From assembly GCF_018282095.1 (NCBI RefSeq), contig NZ_CP074126.1:1312501-1376500 (forward strand): a stretch of DNA of 64,000 nucleotides, in the 5' to 3' direction. A model generated the notes under the pieces. It worked only from the letters and a program-made list of their open reading frames with translations, had not been told where the DNA came from and did no database searches. The stretch is from Pseudovibrio brasiliensis. GTDB taxonomy: Bacteria > Pseudomonadota > Alphaproteobacteria > Rhizobiales > Stappiaceae. Shown piece after piece: positions 44,011-52,889 of the stretch (position 1 is its first letter; the number at the start of each line of letters is the position of its first letter). Position numbers and translations under genes: made by a program.

Positions 44011-44661
44011 TTAAGCTATCAGGTTCTTAAGGAACTCGGCGGTCTGTGCAGCAGACTGCTCGATATTGCCGTTCCAGGTCGCGGGAGACGCCCCGCGCGG
44101 CGCCAGATCATGGTTGCCATCCTCCAGCCAGTCAATGCTGATTGTCTCAGGAAGATCAACAGCTTGCACCTCGCTTTGGCTCCCCATCTGATCCCGGTCA
44201 CCCTGCGCAATGAAGATAGGACGCTGCGCATTTTGCAGCGGTTCCATACGCCAGTCCGCCAGATCAGATTTCCCAATGGCATGAAAGGGATAGCCAAGAC
44301 ACACAACGCCCAGAACCCGCTTCGGAAGGCTCTCACCACCCGCCAGCATCGCCGCAACGCGCCCACCCATGGACTTCCCACCAATCAGAACCGGCCCTTC
44401 AGCACTTTCCAAAATCAACTGCACAACCTTTTGGTACTCACCAATCAGCTTGTCAGCTCTTGGTGGAGGCGATTTCTTCCCTGTTTCCCGACGCTTAGCC
44501 ATATAGCCAAACTCAAACCGTGCCACAGCAATACCATTTGCTGCCGCCGCTTCCGCATACCGGTTCATAAAATTGGCATCCATCGGCGCACCCGCACCAT
44601 GAGCCAACACCAGAGTGCCTAGGCACTCACCTTCAGGACGTGTCCATAAAATCTCAGTCAT
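44011..44661 (-). CDS. Alpha/beta-fold hydrolase, Tex30/KANL3-like
   Basis: A 216-residue cytoplasmic hydrolase. The oxyanion segment LVLAHGAGAPMDANFM, the nucleophile elbow GGKSMGGRVAAML (G-x-S-x-G), an acid in IAQGDRDQMG and the C-terminal His in WLEDGNHDLAPR give a complete triad. The family is often labelled dienelactone-hydrolase-like or Tex30. The substrate is unknown. Divergent from the sterol-desaturase-like gene and transcribed alone. Confidence 0.88.
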   Translation of the reverse strand: MTEILWTRPEGECLGTLVLAHGAGAPMDANFMNRYAEAAAANGIAVARFEFGYMAKRRETGKKSPPPRADKLIGEYQKVVQLILESAEGPVLIGGKSMGGRVAAMLAGGESLPKRVLGVVCLGYPFHAIGKSDLADWRMEPLQNAQRPIFIAQGDRDQMGSQSEVQAVDLPETISIDWLEDGNHDLAPRGASPATWNGNIEQSAAQTAEFLKNLIA

Positions 44662-44793
44662 GAAGCTATTTTAGCGCCTCTTTCACATCAAAAGTGACAG
44701 GAAATTTACTTGTCCCCGTCTTCAATAAGACCCATATTCAAATTAACTAATATAAATGCGTAGAACCTACGCAAAAATGGAACGGAATACATT

Positions 44794-45639
44794 ATGGAAG
44801 AAGGCGTCATTCGCCTGGGAATTTTTGCAGGGGCGTTCCTTGTGTTCGCGCTGTTGGAAATCTTTATCCCCCGGCGCTCCGAGAGCCAGGAACGGCCACA
44901 GCGCTGGTCCACCAACCTTATCCTGTCGGCAATCAACACATTGATGTTGCGCTTTGCCCTGCCTTTTGCTGCCGTTTCAACGGCTTACTGGGCACAGATG
45001 CAAGGCTTTGGTCTGGTTCACTGGCTGGCGCTGGATCCCGTGATCGGAGGCGTCATCGCATTCTTTGCTCTCGATTTCGCCGTATGGGCCATGCATGTCG
45101 CAAGTCACAAAGTTCCGTTCCTATGGCATCTGCATAAGGTGCATCACACAGATCCACGCTTCGATGTCACCACCGCACTTCGCTTCCACCCGTTGGAAAT
45201 TGCCGTCTCCATGCTCTGGAAAGTGATTGTGGTCGCCTTGCTTGGCGCGCCTGTTCTCTCAGTTGTGATCTTTGAAGTGGTTCTCAATGCCGCTGCCATG
45301 TTCAACCATGCCAACATCAAGCTCTCAGAGAAGGCCGACCGTATTCTGAGATGGGTGATCGTAACGCCCGACATGCACCGCATTCACCATTCAACCCGCC
45401 CAATCGAAACCGATAGCAACTACGGCTTCAACTTCCCTTGGTGGGACCGGTTATTCTCCACCTATGTTCATGACCCGAAAGGTGGACAGGAGAACATTAC
45501 GTTTGGTCTGCAAGAGTTTCAGGGCAAGGAACCGCGCCAGTTGGGTTGGGCATTGCTGTTGCCTTTCAAGGCCTTAACTCATGTACAAGGTTGGTTGTCC
45601 AGTCGTGTCAACAAAGACGGAACGCCGAAAGTAGGCTAA
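44794..45639 (+). CDS. Sterol desaturase / fatty-acid hydroxylase family membrane protein
   Basis: Di-iron membrane enzyme of 281 residues. Four hydrophobic segments lie in the first ~105 and around 125-150. The histidine clusters of the superfamily are present: HVASHKVPFLWHLHKVHHTD (H-x3-H and H-x2-HH) and MHRIHHS, plus NHANIKLSE. It hydroxylates or desaturates a lipid; bacterial members act on hopanoids, carotenoids or fatty acids, and which one cannot be read here. It ends one base before the convergent binding-protein gene, with no room for a terminator between them. Confidence 0.88.
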   Translation: MEEGVIRLGIFAGAFLVFALLEIFIPRRSESQERPQRWSTNLILSAINTLMLRFALPFAAVSTAYWAQMQGFGLVHWLALDPVIGGVIAFFALDFAVWAMHVASHKVPFLWHLHKVHHTDPRFDVTTALRFHPLEIAVSMLWKVIVVALLGAPVLSVVIFEVVLNAAAMFNHANIKLSEKADRILRWVIVTPDMHRIHHSTRPIETDSNYGFNFPWWDRLFSTYVHDPKGGQENITFGLQEFQGKEPRQLGWALLLPFKALTHVQGWLSSRVNKDGTPKVG

Positions 45640-46587
45640 CTAGAAAAAGCCACGTGGGAAATATCTGAGATAAAGTTCTCCCAATCGGCCATTGGATTGA
45701 AGGCGGGTAAGACCAAGATTGATCGCATTTAACATCTTGGTATTGCCTGCCTTTGTTGCAATCGCCAGCCCACCACTGAAGTAACTTGGGTCCAGCCACG
45801 GCCCCCCAGCAAACTTGCAGCACCCGTTGGCTTTCTGCGTATCCAGCCAGAACGACAACCGCATCCCATCGCCGAACAAGGCATCTACCTCGGAACTCAC
45901 AAGAGCGTTTCGTGCAAGTTCTTCATTTTCAAAGGGAACTGCAACCGCATCTGTAAAGAAGCGCTCCAAAAACGCCTCGTGACGAGACCCTTGAATCACC
46001 GCAACACGTTTATCGCCCATTGTTTCAGGCAGAGGCTCTAGAGTGCTGCGCTTGCTGGTCACAAAGCGCCCTGGAAAGCGCATGTAAATCTGTGAAAAGG
46101 AAAGCTTTTCAAGGTTGGCCGGTGTCATGCTGACACCAGCAATCACAGCATCAGCCTCACCATTGGCCACGGTGTTGGCCAGATGATTAAACGGCAGGAT
46201 CTTCAGACTACAAGCCGCTTTCAGGCTCTGGCAGATCTCGCGGGCAAGATCCACGTTGTAACCCATCAGACGCTCTTCACTATCCCGGAAAATGAAGGGC
46301 GGAAAATCATCGGCTGCAATGAAACGAATACGCTCTGGCGCCTTGCCAGTTGTCGCCAAGCCAGATTGCCCACCTGAGAAGAGTGGGATTGTCACGGAAG
46401 AGGGAGCTTTTCGCGAGTTTACTGCATTTTCAGAGCCATTGTTTCCCGCTCCCAACAAGGGAGAGCTCTGGGAAATCGCCCATGTATCAGTGCCATATGC
46501 ATTCTGTGCCATGGCATTTGACGCCGCGAAAATGAGCGGCTGGGCACTACAGAAAATCAGCAATATGAAGAATAAAGGGAAACGCAA
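45640..46587 (-). CDS. Orphan periplasmic solute-binding protein (bacterial family 3 type)
   Basis: A 315-residue secreted protein: N-terminal signal MRFPLFFILLIFCSAQPLIF to about AMA, a ~50-residue Ser/Gly-rich linker, then a family-3 SBP fold with RIRFIAADDFPPFIFRDSEE, GYNVDLAREICQSLKAACSL, ADAVIAGVSMTPANLEKLSF and KRVAVIQGSRHEAFLERFF. No ABC permease or ATPase is nearby, so it may be a sensor rather than a transporter receptor. The start is TTG, which is uncommon but the only one that keeps the signal peptide. It is divergent, by 64 bases, from a GT2 glycosyltransferase. Confidence 0.82.
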   Translation of the reverse strand: MRFPLFFILLIFCSAQPLIFAASNAMAQNAYGTDTWAISQSSPLLGAGNNGSENAVNSRKAPSSVTIPLFSGGQSGLATTGKAPERIRFIAADDFPPFIFRDSEERLMGYNVDLAREICQSLKAACSLKILPFNHLANTVANGEADAVIAGVSMTPANLEKLSFSQIYMRFPGRFVTSKRSTLEPLPETMGDKRVAVIQGSRHEAFLERFFTDAVAVPFENEELARNALVSSEVDALFGDGMRLSFWLDTQKANGCCKFAGGPWLDPSYFSGGLAIATKAGNTKMLNAINLGLTRLQSNGRLGELYLRYFPRGFF

Positions 46588-46651
46588 AAGCTATCCAATC
46601 CAGTTTGCAACAGAGCGTAAGCCTAACGGGAAATTCTCAAGGAGATACTAA

Positions 46652-48796
46652 GTGAATGTCTGCGAGAGGGAAAGGCCTGTAGCCGGAAACCAGCCTCATG
46701 GATTAACAGGGGCGGAAGTATCATGGGGAAGTCGGGAATACTCTGATAACTCAGTGAGTAACGAGCCATCGAGGTCAGTGCAGCAGGCAAATACTCTGCG
46801 CTCTCTGGCGCTCTCCATCAGCCGTATCGACAGCATGCGCTCCGCTGAAGCCGGACAAGCTCTACGTAGCCGCATGACGACCATCACACCGCTGGACGCT
46901 CCTTCTCATTCGCAGAGGACATCACCAGTTGTTCGAACCATCTCAAGGGTCTCTGACAAAGAACGCTATGTCCCTGAATTTCTACGTTTACGCAATGCTT
47001 TAGAGCGAGAAATCTTGCTGCAATGTAACTGCTCAGACGCCTTGATTGATTTTGCAAAATCAGGATGCTCAGCTGAAGATAAATGTGTCAGCAGCTATTT
47101 GATTGATCAAGGGTTTTTGGATGCCTCCGTGTTTTATTGGGGCATCTCCGGCAAATTGAACATCCGCTACGCTGCAGATGGCAGCCTCTCTGCCATTGCT
47201 CCCATCTCTGACAAGCTGAAACCCTTTGAAACAGAAGGAATTTTGTTTGTACCGGCACTGGACCTGAACCAGAAAGTTGTCTTCGCCGCCGCTCCTCTGG
47301 GTCACCAACTGGAGGCCTTTGAGCGGGCGCTTGGATACTTTGACGAAGCCACCAGCAAAATTGTTGTGGTAACACCTGGGTACCAGAAGGCACTTACAGT
47401 CACCACAGCCAGCTCTAACGCTCTGGCACAAGACGATCTTTCCATGTCAGCAGTTCACCGTTTCATGCCGTCACAGCGTAAGCTTCTCACGGTCTCGCCA
47501 ATCTTTTTCCTCGGTACAATCGGCTTTGCATTTGATGTGTTCTACTGGGCCTTGTTCATACTACTGACGCTCTCTCTCGGAGCCATTGGTTTGCTCAGGA
47601 TTGCCTCGTTCTTCACCTACTCCGACAAACAAGATTTCGCCGTACCAGAACTTGAAAAGTGGCCGCATTACACCGTTCTGGTTCCGCTTTACAAAGAGTC
47701 AGCTATTTGTCGCCAACTGGTTGATGCATTGGATGCATTGGATTACCCGAAAGAAGCCCTCGATGTTATCTTTCTGGTAGAACAGGACGATGAGCTCACG
47801 CAAAAGAACCTGCGCAAACTTCTGCGCAAATCCATGCGGATGATCATCCTGCCTCCCGGCAAACCTCAAACCAAACCAAGAGCACTTTCAGTCGGCTTGG
47901 CTGCCACAAAGGGTGAGTTTGTCACGGTTTTTGATGCAGAAGACCGTCCAGAACCGCAGCAACTTAAGAAAGCGATCTGCCAGTTTGCATTGGAAGGACA
48001 TGACGTCGCCTGTCTGCAAGCTGCACTATCCATCGATCACGCCAAAGAAGGTTGGCTCGTGCGCCAATTCGCCTTCGAGTATGCCGCTTTGTTCGATGTC
48101 TTCCTTCCGTTCCTCTCTCGCAAGAACTTGCTGCTCCCACTGGGGGGAACCTCCAACCATTTCCGCGTCAGTGCGCTTCGTAAAGTCGGGGGATGGGACC
48201 CCTTCAATGTCACCGAAGATGCAGATCTTGCCGTCAGGTTCGCCAGACAAGGTTTCAGAACGCGCACCTTGAACAGTTCAACCTATGAGGAAGCGCCGCT
48301 CACGCTCAAAGCTTGGCTACATCAACGCACCCGTTGGCACAAAGGCTGGATACAGACGCTTGCCGTCCATCTCAGAAGCCCAAGATTGACCTATAAGCAA
48401 CTGGGTGCAAAGAACTTCGCACTCCTGCTGCTGACCTTCTTCGGAGGCATGCTGTGCCTCTGGGCGGCTCCACTGACAGCATTGATGTTTGCTGAAGTCC
48501 TTTGGGGTGTCCACCAATCCGGTCTGCAAGCCTTCGACGCTTTCAGCATCTACGCACTCTTCTGCTTCCTATTCGGTTTGGGGGGGACTGTCGTGACTGT
48601 CCTTCAAGGCAGCGCAAAGCGGGGCTTCAGACCTCGCGGCTGGGAGATCGCAAGCATTCCGCTGTATTGGGTGCTCGGCTGCATTGCCTCTTACAAAGCC
48701 CTGTTTGAGTTCATCGTCAGGCCGCATTACTGGCGCAAGACCGAGCATGGCATCGTTCGGCACCGTGGAAAAATCAAGGATGCAGAAGGAGCCTAG
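46652..48796 (+). CDS. GT2 membrane glycosyltransferase with an N-terminal MshEN-like domain
   Basis: A 714-residue cellulose-synthase-like processive glycosyltransferase. The first ~95 residues are polar and low in complexity. Residues ~105-250 (LRNALEREILL ... SSYLIDQGFLDASVFYWGIS) resemble the GspE/MshE N-terminal fold, which binds c-di-GMP in some proteins. Two membrane segments lie at ~282-320, then the catalytic domain with YTVLVPLYKES, the DxD-type TVFDAEDRPEP (about 425-435), TEDADLAVR and RTRWHKGWIQT (QxxRW-like). Further membrane segments close the protein. It probably makes an exopolysaccharide. GTG start behind AAGGAGA. Confidence 0.88.
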   Translation: MNVCERERPVAGNQPHGLTGAEVSWGSREYSDNSVSNEPSRSVQQANTLRSLALSISRIDSMRSAEAGQALRSRMTTITPLDAPSHSQRTSPVVRTISRVSDKERYVPEFLRLRNALEREILLQCNCSDALIDFAKSGCSAEDKCVSSYLIDQGFLDASVFYWGISGKLNIRYAADGSLSAIAPISDKLKPFETEGILFVPALDLNQKVVFAAAPLGHQLEAFERALGYFDEATSKIVVVTPGYQKALTVTTASSNALAQDDLSMSAVHRFMPSQRKLLTVSPIFFLGTIGFAFDVFYWALFILLTLSLGAIGLLRIASFFTYSDKQDFAVPELEKWPHYTVLVPLYKESAICRQLVDALDALDYPKEALDVIFLVEQDDELTQKNLRKLLRKSMRMIILPPGKPQTKPRALSVGLAATKGEFVTVFDAEDRPEPQQLKKAICQFALEGHDVACLQAALSIDHAKEGWLVRQFAFEYAALFDVFLPFLSRKNLLLPLGGTSNHFRVSALRKVGGWDPFNVTEDADLAVRFARQGFRTRTLNSSTYEEAPLTLKAWLHQRTRWHKGWIQTLAVHLRSPRLTYKQLGAKNFALLLLTFFGGMLCLWAAPLTALMFAEVLWGVHQSGLQAFDAFSIYALFCFLFGLGGTVVTVLQGSAKRGFRPRGWEIASIPLYWVLGCIASYKALFEFIVRPHYWRKTEHGIVRHRGKIKDAEGA

Positions 48797-48810
48797 CTCA
48801 GCGAATACAA

Positions 48811-49254
48811 CTAAGGTTTCCAAGGGATGCCGAGTGCATCGACAGTAAGCTCACAGGGCTGCCCGCCATAGAATTGGTTGAGCACTTGACGAAACACTGT
48901 TGGATCATCCGCAGCATAAGCAAACAGGGTGGCACAGCTGTGCACCTTCATGTTGTCAATCTCTCCAAGGATCTGGCGAGAGGTAAGGTCGGTATGCTGA
49001 AGCAACAACTGGCAACATCCGCGTAAACGTGAGGCGAGGAGAGGATAGGCAAGATACCGCCGTGCCTCTTCAAGGTCTTCAATCCCATAAAAGTGCGCAG
49101 TTGAGGAACGTCCGAGCTGGCGAAGTTGCGGGAAGATGAACCAGATCCAGTGGCTGGTCTTACGGCCTTGCTGCAGCTCGTGAACCACCTGCTGAAACAA
49201 CGGCTCTTGCCCAATAACAAACCGGGTGATGTCGTCCTTAACGGTTCTGACCAT
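48811..49254 (-). CDS. DUF1810 family protein
   Basis: A 147-residue cytoplasmic protein with the DUF1810 pattern: FVIGQEPLFQQVVHELQQGR, SHWIWFIFPQLRQLGRSSTA, FYGIEDLEEARRYLAYPLL and the C-terminal DPTVFRQVLNQFYGGQPCEL. Function uncertain; calpastatin-like is an old mislabel of the family. It ends 14 bases from the convergent glycosyltransferase gene. Confidence 0.9.
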   Translation of the reverse strand: MVRTVKDDITRFVIGQEPLFQQVVHELQQGRKTSHWIWFIFPQLRQLGRSSTAHFYGIEDLEEARRYLAYPLLASRLRGCCQLLLQHTDLTSRQILGEIDNMKVHSCATLFAYAADDPTVFRQVLNQFYGGQPCELTVDALGIPWKP

Positions 49255-49517
49255 GGGGTTTCCTCTGCTTTTGTTCCAGCTTAACAGAAAACATTGCTAA
49301 TGTGACTTGCCAGCAAAACTGCCAAAATCACTGTTCCGTCCAACACTCAACCAGAGCTAAAACCATACAGATATCTATGAGTGGACTACATTTTTACCTC
49401 ACTAAGTAATCTGCTGTTTGCTGTCCTGATAAGTTTCACATTGCAAGAACATAAAAAACATCTGGTTTCGGAGTTTTAATTGACCCTCCCTTACGTAATG
49501 TTCTGGGTAAATGGACG

Positions 49518-50336
49518 ATGCGAGAAAAACTTCGTGCGATCATCGAAAGCAAGGCTTGGGAGTATACAATCATATCCATTATCGCGCTGAATGCGATAAC
49601 ACTGGGGATAGAAACTAGCCAGACTGTTCAACAACATTACGGACCAATTCTCCGCACATTGGATGACATCGTAGTGGGCATTTACGTGGTTGAGATTTCT
49701 CTTCGCGTTTATGCATATGGCTTACGGTTCTTTCGAGGAGCCTGGAATCTCTTCGATTTTCTAATCGTAAGCATTGCTCTTGTTCCAACCACCGGCCCAG
49801 CTGCCATACTGCGCTCACTCAGGATCCTGCGTATCCTGCGCCTAATCTCAGTTGTGCCATCACTCAGACGCGTAATAGGAGGGCTGGTCCTGGCATTGCC
49901 CGGCATGGGCTCAATCATGCTGCTCCTGTCCCTCGTCTATTATGTCTTCTCCGTCATGGCCACACAGCTCTATGGCGAGACCTTCCCCGAATGGTTCGGC
50001 ACAATCGGCGCTTCAGCCTATTCACTGTTCCAGATCATGACGTTGGAAGGTTGGAGCGATGCGATTGTGCGCCCGGTCATGGATGTTTATCCAAACGCCT
50101 GGATGTTCTTCATCCCCTTCATCCTCACTACGGCCCTGACTGTGCTGAACCTGTTCATCGGCGTTATCGTGGCAGCCATGGAGGAGGAGCATGAGAAGGA
50201 GATGGAAGAACACCATCACTATGTGCGCATGGAAGCCAGTGAGATCATGAAAGAACTCAGAACACTGCGGCAGGATGTGGCAAAGCTGAGACGCAACCAC
50301 AAGGCCAGCCACAAACAGAAAGTCGAAATGACTTAA
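49518..50336 (+). CDS. Voltage-gated cation channel, filter TLEGWSD (possible Ca2+ channel)
   Basis: NaChBac-type six-helix channel subunit of 272 residues, working as a tetramer in the inner membrane. S1 is at ~14-31, the S4 voltage sensor at ~98-119 (RSLRILRILRLISVVPSLRR, arginines every third residue), the pore helix and filter at 165-181 (TLEGWSD at 175-181), and S6 at ~193-220. A charged, His-containing cytoplasmic coiled coil follows. The glycine after the filter glutamate differs from the sodium-type TLESWSx and matches the position that confers Ca2+ selectivity in CavMr. It is followed by a paralogue with a sodium-type filter. Start ATG at MREKLRAIIES. Confidence 0.92.
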   Translation: MREKLRAIIESKAWEYTIISIIALNAITLGIETSQTVQQHYGPILRTLDDIVVGIYVVEISLRVYAYGLRFFRGAWNLFDFLIVSIALVPTTGPAAILRSLRILRILRLISVVPSLRRVIGGLVLALPGMGSIMLLLSLVYYVFSVMATQLYGETFPEWFGTIGASAYSLFQIMTLEGWSDAIVRPVMDVYPNAWMFFIPFILTTALTVLNLFIGVIVAAMEEEHEKEMEEHHHYVRMEASEIMKELRTLRQDVAKLRRNHKASHKQKVEMT

Positions 50337-50696
50337 GTGCAAAGATACGACCGCCGGTTGTCAGAACAAGCGGCGGTCTCAATGCCATTTTATCGAAGTT
50401 CATACGACATCTTTTACGCCAATCCTCTCATATTTCTCAAAGCCTCAGCCTCTGGGCGGGTTGCTGTTGCAATATCTACAGAATTTGAACAAATTTGTGT
50501 AAGGTCTTGTGGAAACGAGCAACCCCATGAAAACTATAAGCTAAATTTGGTGGTGTTGTTTCATCTTTACTACCTCTAGTTCTTGGCGATTTCTTCATCT
50601 CTGCGCGCCATTATTTTGCAGGCCCCTTTCAACTTGAAACCATCAGATAAATACTTAGGGAGGGCCCAAATACGTATTGTGAGGTCAAGTGTCGAA
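50337..50696. other. Gap between the two channel genes
   Basis: Starts with a long hairpin (50349-50378) and is otherwise AT-rich. No credible gene, although an upstream in-frame extension of the second channel starts at 50583. A promoter for the second channel probably lies here. Confidence 0.5.
50349..50378 (+). terminator. Hairpin after the first channel gene
   Basis: GACCGCCG/CGGCGGTC stem extended by TTGT/ACAA around CAGA, 12 bases past the stop. The following sequence is only weakly T-rich, so it is a probable but not certain terminator. Confidence 0.55.
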
Positions 50697-51503
50697 ATGC
50701 GGGCGAAGTTGCGATCCATCATTGAAAGCCGCCAGTGGGAATACACAATTATTAGTATAATCGCGTTGAATGCTATTATCCTGGGGTTGGATACAAGCAT
50801 GTCGCTGATTGCGAATTACGGCATGATCCTGCGGTTTCTGGATGAGTTGATCCTCGCAATTTTTGTCGTAGAGTTGACCCTGCGTATCATCGCGTTTGGC
50901 CCAAGTTTCTTCAAAGGCCCTTGGAATCTCTTCGACTTCTTCATCATTTCCATTGCTCTTGTGCCGGCAACTGGCCCGGCAACCATCCTGCGTTCCCTGC
51001 GAATTCTCAGGATCTTGCGCCTCATCTCTGTAGTCCCTTCGCTCAGAAGCGTTATTGGAGGCCTCATTCTTGCTTTGCCAGGCATGGGCTCCATCGTTCT
51101 GCTTATGGGCCTCGTGTTCTACGTTTTCTCTGTTATGGCGACACGGCTATACGGCGCAGTGTTTCCGGAATGGTTCGGCTCCATCGGCGCTTCTGCCTAT
51201 TCTCTGTTCCAGATCATGACACTGGAAAGCTGGAGTATGGGCATTGTGCGCCCGGTGATGGAGGTCTTCCCGAATGCGTGGATGTTCTTTATTCCCTTCA
51301 TCCTGTGCACGGCCTTCACGGTGTTGAACCTGTTCATCGGTATAATCGTAGCAGCAATGCAGCAGGAACATGACAAGGATATTGAGCAAGATCGTATCAA
51401 CGTGCATGAAGAAACACGACATGTTTTGCACGAACTCAAAGATCTGAAGATTGAACTGCTTAGCGAGCTGGAGCGCATCCGAAAGGACCGCAAGAACGGC
51501 TGA
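50697..51503 (+). CDS. Voltage-gated sodium channel, filter TLESWSM
   Basis: Paralogue of the preceding channel, 268 residues from the ATG at MRAKLRSIIES, which aligns residue for residue with its neighbour; upstream in-frame starts would add an unrelated 38-residue extension. S4 (RSLRILRILRLISVVPSLRS) is identical except its last residue. The filter TLESWSM at 175-181 is the canonical sodium filter of NavAb and NavMs. S6 ends in VLNLFIGIIVAAMQQEHDKD, then an acidic coiled coil. Tandem duplication with filter divergence is the simplest history. Confidence 0.95.
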   Translation: MRAKLRSIIESRQWEYTIISIIALNAIILGLDTSMSLIANYGMILRFLDELILAIFVVELTLRIIAFGPSFFKGPWNLFDFFIISIALVPATGPATILRSLRILRILRLISVVPSLRSVIGGLILALPGMGSIVLLMGLVFYVFSVMATRLYGAVFPEWFGSIGASAYSLFQIMTLESWSMGIVRPVMEVFPNAWMFFIPFILCTAFTVLNLFIGIIVAAMQQEHDKDIEQDRINVHEETRHVLHELKDLKIELLSELERIRKDRKNG

Positions 51504-51683
51504 CCCACTCTCAGATCTTTGCTGCGGGAGCTTCTTTACCTTCGAAGGGGGGCAGCTGCTGCATTCGCGATCAAGTCCTGTTGAAGTAATCTTGATCGCA
51601 GCGCGTGTGGATTGCGGGTTTGCTAATATATGCACCTGCACAAAAAAGGCCTAAGACGAAAAGCATATCTGATAGGATACGAT

Positions 51684-52310
51684 ATGTTTGATGCAAAACT
51701 CCGCGGCTATATAGATCCCCCACTCAACAGAATGGGAAAAGCACTGGCAGATCTTGGGATTACGGCAAATGCTGTGACCTTGGTCGGCCTCGGCTTTGGT
51801 CTTGCTGCAGCTGCGGCGGTGGCTGCTGGTCAGTTCTATACAGCGCTGCTGTTCATTCTGCTCAATCGCTTTGCCGATGGGCTGGATGGGGCAATCGCTC
51901 GTGCAGTCGGTTCCACCAACCTTGGTGGGTTTTACGACATCACATTCGACTTCATCTTCTACGGTGCCATCCCGCTCGCCTTCGCGTTTGTCGCTCCTGA
52001 ACAGAACGCCCTGGCCGCAGCAGCGCTACTTTTCAGCTTTTACATTAACGGGTCCACATTCCTTGCATTTGCCACTCTGGCACAAAAGCTGGGTATGCAG
52101 ACCACTTTGCGTGGTAAGAAGTCCTTCTATTATCTGGGAGGGCTAGCTGAAGGCTTTGAAACCATTGGCGTCTTCGTCGCATTTTGCCTATTTCCCACTT
52201 ACTTCTCATGGGTTGCGTGGACTTTTGCTGCGATCTGCACACTTTCGGCCATTTCTCGCGTTTTTATGGTTCGGCATATGGTTTTGAACCACCCAGATCC
52301 CTCGGTGTAA
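51684..52310 (+). CDS. CDP-alcohol phosphatidyltransferase family protein
   Basis: Integral-membrane enzyme joining a CDP-alcohol (usually CDP-diacylglycerol) to a second alcohol. 208 residues from MFDAKLRGYIDPPLNR with AGGATA upstream. The CDP-OH-P signature is complete: FADGLDGAIARAVGSTNLGG followed by FYDITFD (D-x2-D-G-x2-A-R...G-x3-D-x3-D). Five or six hydrophobic helices follow. The acceptor is unknown; candidates are phosphatidylglycerophosphate-like or inositol-like products. Confidence 0.9.
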   Translation: MFDAKLRGYIDPPLNRMGKALADLGITANAVTLVGLGFGLAAAAAVAAGQFYTALLFILLNRFADGLDGAIARAVGSTNLGGFYDITFDFIFYGAIPLAFAFVAPEQNALAAAALLFSFYINGSTFLAFATLAQKLGMQTTLRGKKSFYYLGGLAEGFETIGVFVAFCLFPTYFSWVAWTFAAICTLSAISRVFMVRHMVLNHPDPSV

Positions 52311-52418
52311 GATCGTTGCTCTTGCGAAGATCGGGGTGAAAAGGCTAGACTTATTAAAAATAGGATGCGTACTGCTGTTGTATTTGCAGTGGAATTTTCC
52401 TTAGAAATGGGTTGTGCT

Positions 52419-52811
52419 ATGTATCGTGCCGTTACCCGAAATATACAGATCACTGTCGAACCGTATTATCTTGCTGAGGAGTCCACTCCCGAAGATGAGC
52501 AGTTCTTCTGGGCCTACACGGTCTCAATTGAAAACTTCAGCTCTGAAACCATCCAGCTGCGTTCGCGTCACTGGCATATTATCGATGCCAATGGTCATAC
52601 GCAGGAGGTCAATGGGGCAGGGGTGGTTGGTGAAGAGCCAATCATTGAACCTGGCGGCTCATTCCAATACACGTCTGGCTGCCCTCTCAATACCTCCTCA
52701 GGCATCATGACGGGCAATTACCGTATGCAAACGGACAAAGGCGAGTTCTTTGCGGTGAAAATTCCGGCGTTCTCGTTAGACCTGCCGGATATGGTCAAGA
52801 CAGTGCATTAG
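52419..52811 (+). CDS. apaG: ApaG family protein
   Basis: A 130-residue protein with an all-beta fold. MYRAVTRNIQITVEPYYLAE is the typical N-terminus; then FFWAYTVSIENFSSETIQLR, SRHWHIIDANG and GVVGEEPIIEPGGSFQYTSG, ending in the GIMTGNYRMQ region. ApaG is linked genetically to Co/Mg resistance and Ap4A metabolism, but its biochemical role is unsettled. An ATG four codons upstream is possible. Confidence 0.94.
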   Translation: MYRAVTRNIQITVEPYYLAEESTPEDEQFFWAYTVSIENFSSETIQLRSRHWHIIDANGHTQEVNGAGVVGEEPIIEPGGSFQYTSGCPLNTSSGIMTGNYRMQTDKGEFFAVKIPAFSLDLPDMVKTVH

Positions 52812-52827
52812 GGCTCTGTCTGTATCA

Positions 52828-52845
52828 CTCCCTCAGGCGAGGGAG
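52828..52845. terminator. Hairpin between apaG and the TerB-like gene
   Basis: Perfect 7-base stem CTCCCTC/GAGGGAG with an AGGC loop between convergent genes. There is no T run on either strand, so its efficiency is doubtful. Confidence 0.4.
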
Positions 52846-52889
52846 GACTTGCGGGCAGTCGTGCCGCCCGCCTTCCATAACATTTTGAT

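Noticed and set aside
50583-50696. Upstream extension of the second channel gene by 38 residues
   Set aside because: The extension has no counterpart in the paralogue, which aligns exactly from MRAKLRSIIES, and no good ribosome site.
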